Below, in pieces: positions 57,818 to 64,000 of a stretch of DNA of 64,000 nt. The notes below the pieces were generated by a model. That model saw nothing but the letters and a program-made list of their open reading frames with translations. It searched no databases and was not told the origin of the DNA. A program made the translations under genes and the position numbers. This stretch comes from Gordoniibacillus kamchatkensis (lineage in GTDB: Bacteria; Bacillota; Bacilli; Paenibacillales; NBRC-103111), in assembly GCF_000829455.1 (NCBI RefSeq), contig NZ_JXAK01000011.1:62001-126000 (forward strand), written 5' to 3'. Position 1 is the stretch's first letter; each line of letters begins with the position of its first letter.

Positions 57818-58651
57818 TCAGCCTTTGATGGCGCCTGAGGTAATGCCTTGAATAATATACCGCTGCATGAACAGAAAGAACACGATGATCGGCACGACCG
57901 CCAGAGTTAGCGCGGCCAAAGCCAAATGCCACTCGTTCGTGTACTGCCCCGAAATAGACCGAGGAAGCAAGCGGGATGGTCAAATTTTTCTTGGAGCTCA
58001 GCGTGATGAGCGGCAGCAGGAAGTCGTTCCAGATCCAAAGCGAATGCAAAATCGCGATCGTCGTGGTGATCGGCTTCAGAAGCGGCAGCAATATCCGGAA
58101 AAATACCCCGGCCGGCCCGCAGCCGTCGATATGCGCGCTTCCTCCAGCTCCCTCGGTATGGACTTGATGAAGCCATGAAACAGGAATAGCGCCATCGGGA
58201 TGCCGAAGCCCCAGTACATCATGATGATGCCGTAGAGCGTATTGATGATATGAAGATCCTTCGCCACTTTGACGAGCGGTACCATCATCGTCTGGAACGG
58301 GATCACGAGCGAGGACAGGATCATCATGAAAATGATCTGGCTCACCCGGCCGGGCGTACGCACGAGCTGGTAAGCCGCGGCCGAGCTGATGATCAGAATG
58401 CCCGCGACCGAAGCGACGGTAATGATGAGCGAGTTCATAAATACGCCGGCAAAATTGAGCTGCTTCCACACGGTCGCAAAGTTTTTGAACTGAATCGCAT
58501 GCGGCAGCGCTACGGTCGACGTGATGACTTCGTTATACGTTTTCATCCCGTTGACGAACGTTAAATAGAGCGGGAAAAAGAACGCGACGGCCAGCAAAAT
58601 CATAACGATTTCCACGGTCAGTTTGCCCGCGCTGTACTTGTTCTGTCTCAC
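57818..58651 (-). CDS. Sugar ABC transporter permease, MalG type (two frameshifts)
   Basis: 277 residues after correcting a missing base near 58125 and an extra G in GGGG near 57942. Six helices; the EAA loop reads EEARIDGCGPAGVFFRILLP, the contact with the ATPase. N-terminus IVMILLAVAFFFPLYLTFVN and C-terminus FMQRYIIQGITSGAIKG are typical of MalG-type (CUT1) permeases. GTG start overlapping the upstream permease stop (GTGA). The ATPase subunit is not in the window, as is usual for Bacilli that use a shared MsmX-type ATPase. Confidence 0.9.
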
Positions 58652-59526
58652 AGCTCCACCTCCCTGCGCTTCATGACGGCCACTTGCACAAGCGTGACGG
58701 CCGAGAGGACGACAAAGAACAATACGGCTTTGGCCGATGCGTACGTAAACAAGTTTTTCGTGAAGGCGTCGAGATAAATGTGCAAGGCCAAAGACTCCGT
58801 CGAGCCGAACGGCCCGCCCTTCGTCAAGGCGAAGTTGAGATCGAAGCCTTTGAAACCGTTCGAAATCGCCAGAAACAAATTGATGGTCATCGCCGGCCGG
58901 ATGAGCGGCAGCACGATGTGCCACAGCTGCTTCCAGCGGCCCGCCCCGTCGATTTCGGCCGCTTCCAGCATATCTTTGGGCACGCCCTGCAGCGCAGCCA
59001 AATAGATGACCATAAAATAACCGGCCGAATGCCATACCGCTACGATGACGAGCGACCAAAACGCATAGCCGGGAATGCTGAGCCAGTTTTTGGCGAACAG
59101 CGCCCAGCCGGTTCCGGCGCCGATCTCTTTGAACAGCTGCGTAATGATGAACTGCCAAATAAAGCCGATAATGATCGTACCGATGACGTAAGGGAGAAAA
59201 AAGGCGGTGCGCAGCACGTTTTGCGTTTTCAGGCCCAGATTGAGCAGCAAAGCGAGCATAAGCCCGATCGCGTTCACGAGTATCGTCGTGGCCACGACAT
59301 ATTTGACCGTGAACCACAGCGATTTGAAAAACGGGCCGTCGCTCATAATTTTCCGGTAATTGTCCAGTCCCGCCCAGCGGATATGGCTGCTGATCCCGTT
59401 CCAGTCCTGCAACGAATACAGGATCGCCCGCAGGAAGGGGGTCAAAATAATCAGCGCGAAAAAGAGGAGCGCAGGCGACACAAACGCTGCATACGTTACG
59501 ATCCGGCGAAGCTTCGTTCTCGTCAT
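58648..59526 (-). CDS. Sugar ABC transporter permease, MalF type
   Basis: 292 residues, six helices: YAAFVSPALLFFALIILTPF, the LRTAFFLPYVIGTIIIGFIW core, and the EAA loop LEAAEIDGAGRWKQLWHIVL. It pairs with the MalG-type permease to form the import channel of a CUT1 system. Start at 59526 (MTRTKLRR) with AAGGAAGAAGGG upstream. A hairpin lies between it and the binding-protein gene, probably lowering permease expression relative to the binding protein. Confidence 0.93.
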   Translation of the reverse strand: MTRTKLRRIVTYAAFVSPALLFFALIILTPFLRAILYSLQDWNGISSHIRWAGLDNYRKIMSDGPFFKSLWFTVKYVVATTILVNAIGLMLALLLNLGLKTQNVLRTAFFLPYVIGTIIIGFIWQFIITQLFKEIGAGTGWALFAKNWLSIPGYAFWSLVIVAVWHSAGYFMVIYLAALQGVPKDMLEAAEIDGAGRWKQLWHIVLPLIRPAMTINLFLAISNGFKGFDLNFALTKGGPFGSTESLALHIYLDAFTKNLFTYASAKAVLFFVVLSAVTLVQVAVMKRREVEL

Positions 59527-59567
59527 TTCCCTTCTTCCTTTCCCGGTATCAGGCTGACAGAAACAAT

Positions 59568-59597
59568 GCATAGCCCGCCGCTTTAGGAGGGCTATGC
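59568..59597 (-). terminator. Intercistronic hairpin (attenuator or mRNA stabiliser)
   Basis: GCATAGCCC-n12-GGGCTATGC perfect stem between the binding-protein and permease genes. No strong T run, so partial read-through is expected. Confidence 0.55.
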
Positions 59598-59619
59598 ACC
59601 GCGATGCCAATCGATCCTG

Positions 59620-60908
59620 TTATTTCTTCACTCTGGCGTCCCAAATGTTTTGCACTTCTTTGAGCGCCTGTTCCTTGTTCATTTGTCCGCCGACGTACGC
59701 TTGCAGCGGCTTCGCGAATTCGCGGTTGAGCCGGACGGCCACAGCGTATGCGCCCAAGGCAGCGTCTTGTTTTTCTCTACATAAGAGCTGAGATCCGCAG
59801 CCAAAGGTCCGAGGTCGGGGGAAGTTTTCAGGTCGGTGAAGGCCGGGATCAGCTTGAACGAATCGACCAAATATTTTTGGCCGTTGTCGTGCAGCCAGGT
59901 CAGGAACTTTTTGGCTTCGTCCAAGTTTTTCGAGTTTTTGTTCAGCACGTAGTAGCCCGGCACGCCGACCGGCATTTTCGTATCTTCGGCGTTGTCGGTG
60001 AGCGGAATCGCGAACATGCCCATTTTGATGTTCGGATTGATCTTCATGATCGAATCGATCGTCCAGACGCCTTGTTGCATCATAGCCGTCTTACCGGTCG
60101 CGAAATCGGACACCTGGTTGTCGTACGTCGTGCCGATCGACTCGGCGCCTTTGCCGTACTTCACGGTCATGTCCAGCACGTCGAAGAAGCCGTTCATCGC
60201 CGCGACGTCCGTCACTTTCTTCTCGCCCTTGTTGATCTTGTCGATCATGCCGACCGCGTCTTTCTCATAGGCGAACGGAAGGTTGAACAAGTGCTGGCCG
60301 AGCACCCACCATACGTTGTAAGCCTCGTTGTAAGACGGAATGCTCGCCGCCTTCAGCTTTTCGTTCACCTGCTTCAGCTCCGTCAGCGTCGTCGGCACTT
60401 TGTCGATGCCCGCTTTGGCGAACAGGTCCTTGTTGTAAATGAAGCCGTAGCCTTCGAACGCGACCGGGAAGCCGAGCTTTTTGCCGCCTACGGTCATGCC
60501 CTGCACGGCTGCCGGCGCCACCTTCGACATCCAGGGCTCATTGCCCAAATCGGCCAGACGCTCAGACCAGTCCGTAATGTCGGTGTAAGCTTTCACCATG
60601 AAAATGTCCGGTTCGTCGCCGGAAGCGAAGCGGGTTTTGTACAGCGTATCGGAATCGTTCGATACTTCCGCCTCGATCGTGACGTTCGGATGGTCCTTCG
60701 AATAATCCGCGGCCATTTGCTTGACTTTATCCGTAATCTCCACTTTAAACTGAAGCAGACTAAGCGTGACCTTCTTGTCTTTGCCGCCCTCGTTTGCTTT
60801 GTTCCCGGAAGCGGCATTGTCCTTGGCAGGCTCGTTCCCGCCGGCGCAGCCAGCCAGTGTCGTCAGAAGCAATGCGCTGATACAACCAGTGCTAAGCCAC
60901 TTTTTCAT
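59620..60908 (-). CDS. Sugar ABC transporter substrate-binding lipoprotein (frameshift)
   Basis: 429 residues after one base is restored near 59732; the raw frame ends at 59679. Signal MKKWLSTGCISALLLTTLAG with lipobox LAGC (Cys21), a polar linker, then a CUT1-type binding fold (VTLSLLQFKVEITDKVKQMA, FASGDEPDIFMVKAY, GFPVAFEGYGFIYNKDLF, YDNQVSDFATGKTAMMQQG). The C-terminus is KEVQNIWDARVKK. It captures an oligosaccharide for the two permeases. The YesMN pair is immediately upstream. No specific sugar can be named. Confidence 0.9.
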
Positions 60909-60966
60909 GCTTTCATGCTCCCCTTCGGTTGAATGTGATGTACGCTACTCATTGTAGGGGAATCGA

Positions 60967-60996
60967 GGGGCGAAAAAACAGAGAATATTTTCGCCC
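60967..60996. other. Hairpin upstream of the binding-protein gene
   Basis: GGGCGAAAA pairs with TTTTCGCCC across the 99-base gap between the regulator and binding-protein genes. It could be a weak terminator of the two-component transcript or an operator. No clear -10/-35 pair was found. Confidence 0.35.
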
Positions 60997-61007
60997 AAAA
61001 AAGGAAT

Positions 61008-62573
61008 CTATGAATCTCGCGGCTGTTTGCGGAATTGCAGCGGGGATAGTCCGGTATGCTTTTTGAACACTTTGCCGAAGTAGTTCTCGTCTGCGTAGCC
61101 CAATTGCTGCGCCAGCTCCGCAACCGGTATGTCCGTATGGCGAAGCAGCGACCTGGCCTTTTCCATGCGCACCTCGGTCAAAAAAGTGACGACTGTTGTG
61201 CCGTACAGCTCCTTGAACTTTTTGGCGATATATTGCGGGCTGAAATGAAAACGCTCGGACAAGGCCGAGAGGGATATATCTTCTTGAAAATGCCGGTGAA
61301 TATAGTCTTTAACGGCCTGAATGCCGCGGCCCTCGAACCCGTCGCCCCCGCCTTCTTCGATCAGGCTCCACAGCTGCCCGACCAGCATGTTTTCCCATTC
61401 CTTCAAGTCGCTGATCCAGAGCGGGATAAACAGGTCCGCCGAATCGTTCTCGTTCGAATGGACCCTGCGCATCTGGTTCAGCAGCAAATTGGCTTCAATC
61501 GTGCAAGCTTGCAAATCTTTCAGCTGAAGGCTGCCCCGCTGGCGCAAAGCTTCCGCGAATGAGCGGACGATTTCCGCCGCGTATCGTTTATCCGCATTTT
61601 TCAGCGCGGTCCTCATGAGCAGGCTTTGATCCGCCAGGCTGGGCAGCTCCTTCACGGGCCGGCTCGTTTCCGCCGGGGACAAAAGCTCGCATTTGAGCAA
61701 AGCTGCCCGCGCGGCGCCGATGGAAGCCGGAAGCTTGTCCGCATCGGCGGCGAATTCGCATATCCCCGTCAAAGTCCGAAAGCCGACGGTCGATTCCCAC
61801 GCCGACACCACTTTGCCCGTATACCGTTTGTGCCGGTCGGCGGAATCCGCGCGCCCGCCCTCAACCGTTAACAGCAGCCACTGATAGTCGTCCAGCCGGC
61901 ATAGGTAATAAGCCCCGTACTCGCGCAAAATCTCTTGGGCGATATTGTTCGCCGCAAAAAAGAACAGCTCGGCATCCCCGTAAAAACGGCGCTCCACCAG
62001 CTCCGTCCGGTTGCGGAGAAGCAGCATGGCGGCGCGGATGCCGCTGCCGGCCAAGCCCACTTTGCCAAGCGCGGTGCGGATGCCGTCGTGAAAGGGGGCT
62101 TCCCCTTTGAAGTACATAGCCAGCTTCTGCTCATACAAAATGGCATCCGCCCGCTTGAGGCGATTCTCGGTCTCCCATGAATGAAGCTGGCTGTTTTCCA
62201 GCTTCCTCCAGGCGCTTATCGCCCGTTCCAGCGCTTGCTCCAAGTCTTGTTTCCGGAAAGGCTTCAGAATATAGTCAACGGCGTTCGCTTTGATCGTAGC
62301 GCGGGTATAAACAAAGTCGTCGTAGCCGCTCACTACGATGATCTGCGTGTTCCAGCCTTCCTCTCTGATGATGTTCAGCAGCGTCATCCCGTCCATGCCC
62401 GGCATATTCATATCGCAAAACAGCACGGCGGGCTTATGGGCGCGAATCAGCTCGATCGCCTGCTGTCCGTCTTCCGCAAACAGCAGCTCCAGGGGGCCGA
62501 ATTCGGCCCAATCGACCGCCAGCTCGATCCCTTCCCGCACATGCTCTTCGTCGTCGGCAATGAGCACTTTCAA
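61008..62573 (-). CDS. AraC-type response regulator (YesN-like)
   Basis: 521 residues. Receiver domain 1-120 with acidic DDEE, phosphoacceptor Asp54 in LFCDMNMPGMDG, Ser/Thr in VVSGYDD and Lys in YILKPF. A long middle region is typical of YesN proteins. The C-terminal AraC HTH pair reads ISLSALSERFHFSPQYIAKK and AELAQQLGYADENYFGKVFK, ending with KHTGLSPLQFRKQ. It presumably activates the downstream sugar importer in response to the YesM-type kinase. It overlaps the kinase gene by four bases. Confidence 0.93.
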   Translation of the reverse strand: MKVLIADDEEHVREGIELAVDWAEFGPLELLFAEDGQQAIELIRAHKPAVLFCDMNMPGMDGMTLLNIIREEGWNTQIIVVSGYDDFVYTRATIKANAVDYILKPFRKQDLEQALERAISAWRKLENSQLHSWETENRLKRADAILYEQKLAMYFKGEAPFHDGIRTALGKVGLAGSGIRAAMLLLRNRTELVERRFYGDAELFFFAANNIAQEILREYGAYYLCRLDDYQWLLLTVEGGRADSADRHKRYTGKVVSAWESTVGFRTLTGICEFAADADKLPASIGAARAALLKCELLSPAETSRPVKELPSLADQSLLMRTALKNADKRYAAEIVRSFAEALRQRGSLQLKDLQACTIEANLLLNQMRRVHSNENDSADLFIPLWISDLKEWENMLVGQLWSLIEEGGGDGFEGRGIQAVKDYIHRHFQEDISLSALSERFHFSPQYIAKKFKELYGTTVVTFLTEVRMEKARSLLRHTDIPVAELAQQLGYADENYFGKVFKKHTGLSPLQFRKQPRDS

Positions 62574-64000
62574 TCGGCCCGCCCCCCTTTCTCTTCCGCG
62601 TCGATGTCAATCTGCAGCGCAATGGCCGTCTCTTCATAAGGCTTGCTTGCAATTTCCCACTTAAATCGGCCGCCGAAATAGAGGCGAAGCCTGTACAGTA
62701 CGTTAATAAGCCCGATACCGCCTTCATTTCCGGACTGCAGCTCAAAATTGGCGTACTCCCGGCCGATTTCCCCGATAGTTTCGGCATCGAAGCCTTTGCC
62801 GTTATCGCAGACGCGAATGCTCAGCTTCCGGTCCAGCTCGATCCCGACGGCAATATGCAGCGGGCCGGAGCCGCGTCCTTTCTCGAAGCCGTGCACGATG
62901 CTGTTTTCCACCAAAGGCTGCAGGATCAGCTTGGGCACAGGCACCTTTAACGCTTCATCCGGGCAAGTTATGGCGTACGAAAGTTTATGTTTAAAACGTC
63001 CTTTCTGCAAGGACAAGTAATGCTCGATATGCTCGAGCTCCTTTTGCAAAGGGACGATTTCCGTTTTCAAATCCATGCTGTACCTGAGTATGGCGCCGAG
63101 CTCGGCAATTTTGTCGTTGATGTCCGGAGCGCCGTGCCGCAGCGCCAGCGTACCGATCGATTGCAGCGTGTTGTACAGGAAGTGCGGATTGATTTGCGCC
63201 TGCAGCATTTTTAATTGCGCCGTTGCCAGCTCGAGGCGATTGCGGTATTCCCGGTTCATCAAATCGTCGATATTGCGGACCATCGTTTGAAAGCGGCTTT
63301 CCAGCACGCCCAGCTCGTCCTTCCGGCCGGTGGTCGTATTGACGTCGAAGTTGCCCGTCTCGACGCGGGCGATGCTGCGGAGCAGCCGTCTGATCGGGGA
63401 AATCGTAGCATACGACAAAATAAACGCAAACAAAATGACAAACCCTACGGCCATGATTTGAATGACGAGAGACCGGTTCAACGTCTGTTTCGCCGAATCG
63501 TCGATGGCCGCTCTCGGGATAAACTTGACGAGTGTCAGAGGCAGACCCATATAATCGTCTTTCACGTAGGTGAAGACGCCCTTTTTGCCGTTCAGCTCCC
63601 CATCCAGCGAGCCTTGAGCGGCACCTTCGGCAAACGCCGGATGCTGCGGCGCCAATGACGGATCGGAGCTGTACAGCTGCTCGTTATCGCTGCGGATATA
63701 TAGAAATACGGCGCCTCCGGAAAAGGAGCCCGCCTGGGACTGCAGCAGCCTGCCGATTTCGTCCAGGCCGACATACAAAGTCACCAGGCCGATCACCTTC
63801 GGGCTCGGATAATCGATAAGCAGCTTATGCAAAACGAGGACGCGCTCCTTGCCGAGAGCGGCGACCTCGTAGCTGTGCTCGGCATCCCATCTGTCGTTTT
63901 CCGTATCGGGTATCGTCCCTACGCTGCGGAAATCCCCGCCGATCGTATTGTCGTTCGTTTTAAAAAAAGTTTGGCCGCCGAGCGTCGTGCTTATGTAACG
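62570..64000 (-). CDS. Sensor histidine kinase (YesM-like), 5' end outside window
   Basis: The frame is open to the window edge. Visible: the end of an extracellular dCache-like domain (FLYIRSDNEQLYSSDPSLAP), one membrane helix (VIQIMAVGFVILFAFILSYA), a HAMP domain (ISPIRRLLRSIARVETGN), the His kinase domain with LQAQINPHFLYNTLQSIG (phospho-His in NPHFLYN), and the ATPase lobe VENSIVHGFE and DNGKGFD. This is the LytS/YesM-type (HisKA_7-like) class. It pairs with the AraC-type regulator and sits beside a sugar importer. Confidence 0.93.
   Translation of the reverse strand, partial: RYISTTLGGQTFFKTNDNTIGGDFRSVGTIPDTENDRWDAEHSYEVAALGKERVLVLHKLLIDYPSPKVIGLVTLYVGLDEIGRLLQSQAGSFSGGAVFLYIRSDNEQLYSSDPSLAPQHPAFAEGAAQGSLDGELNGKKGVFTYVKDDYMGLPLTLVKFIPRAAIDDSAKQTLNRSLVIQIMAVGFVILFAFILSYATISPIRRLLRSIARVETGNFDVNTTTGRKDELGVLESRFQTMVRNIDDLMNREYRNRLELATAQLKMLQAQINPHFLYNTLQSIGTLALRHGAPDINDKIAELGAILRYSMDLKTEIVPLQKELEHIEHYLSLQKGRFKHKLSYAITCPDEALKVPVPKLILQPLVENSIVHGFEKGRGSGPLHIAVGIELDRKLSIRVCDNGKGFDAETIGEIGREYANFELQSGNEGGIGLINVLYRLRLYFGGRFKWEIASKPYEETAIALQIDIDAEEKGGRAD

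Noticed and set aside
57604-57828. A 74-residue plus-strand frame
   Set aside because: It runs across two hairpins and a terminator-like stem, has low-complexity Ala/Lys composition and overlaps the convergent permease stop.

Overview
The window looks like a chromosomal segment of a high-GC, spore-former-type Firmicute of the Paenibacillaceae (Paenibacillus/Cohnella-like). The reasons are strong AGGAGG-type ribosome binding sites on nearly every gene, sigma-A type promoters, a sufCDSUB iron-sulfur operon with SufU, YesMN-type sensor/regulator pairs beside sugar ABC transporters, copper-amine-oxidase stalk domains, and many Bacillus/Paenibacillus DUF families. I see no rRNA, tRNA, CRISPR array, prophage or insertion sequence.

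Layout. 1-7.3 kb: ctaA-ubiD, a thioredoxin-like gene, an SPFH gene with a small ribbon-helix-helix gene, a stalk-domain lipoprotein and a DUF2515 gene, with gaps holding two repeat families. 7.4-12.7 kb: sufCDSUB on the minus strand behind a Fur-like site. 12.8-14.2 kb: DUF1802, a small membrane peptide and a Dps-like protein. 14.3-16.7 kb: mtnK-mtnA (methylthioribose salvage). 16.8-19.0 kb: psuK-psuG (pseudouridine breakdown), the kinase carrying its own HTH. 19.1-25.4 kb: a divergent cluster around a 1,596-residue P-type ATPase with small helical or glycine-zipper membrane proteins on both sides; this is the best candidate for a poorly described system. 25.5-31.2 kb: mostly singleton genes (Gfo/Idh/MocA oxidoreductase, DUF378, DUF1805, a PAS-GGDEF-EAL protein, DUF423, LytTR). 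31.4-35.1 kb: an aldehyde dehydrogenase and a degenerate-GGDEF membrane protein coupled to a GT2 glycosyltransferase (YdaK/YdaM-like). 35.1-44.6 kb: a complete myo-inositol catabolic operon, iolD-E-C-A-J-G-B plus a LacI-type regulator, with two matching operators at its promoter. 44.7-48.3 kb: two MFS exporters, one divergent from a LysR regulator. 48.5-53.5 kb: a large secreted GH31 glycosidase with carbohydrate-binding modules. 53.9-57.4 kb: a two-component system, DUF2500, a conserved small protein and a phosphoesterase. 57.6-64 kb: a sugar ABC importer (binding protein plus two permeases) with a YesMN two-component pair; the kinase runs off the window.

Thirteen single-base indels break otherwise intact, well-conserved genes (ubiD, SPFH, RHH, stalk lipoprotein, DUF2515, sufS, psuG, iolC twice, GH31 twice, an ABC permease twice and the binding protein, with the RHH case inferred from conservation of its frame; about fourteen events in all). 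Several sit in homopolymers. Restoring one base each time gives full-length family members, so I treat them as sequence errors and report the corrected gene extents as CDS.
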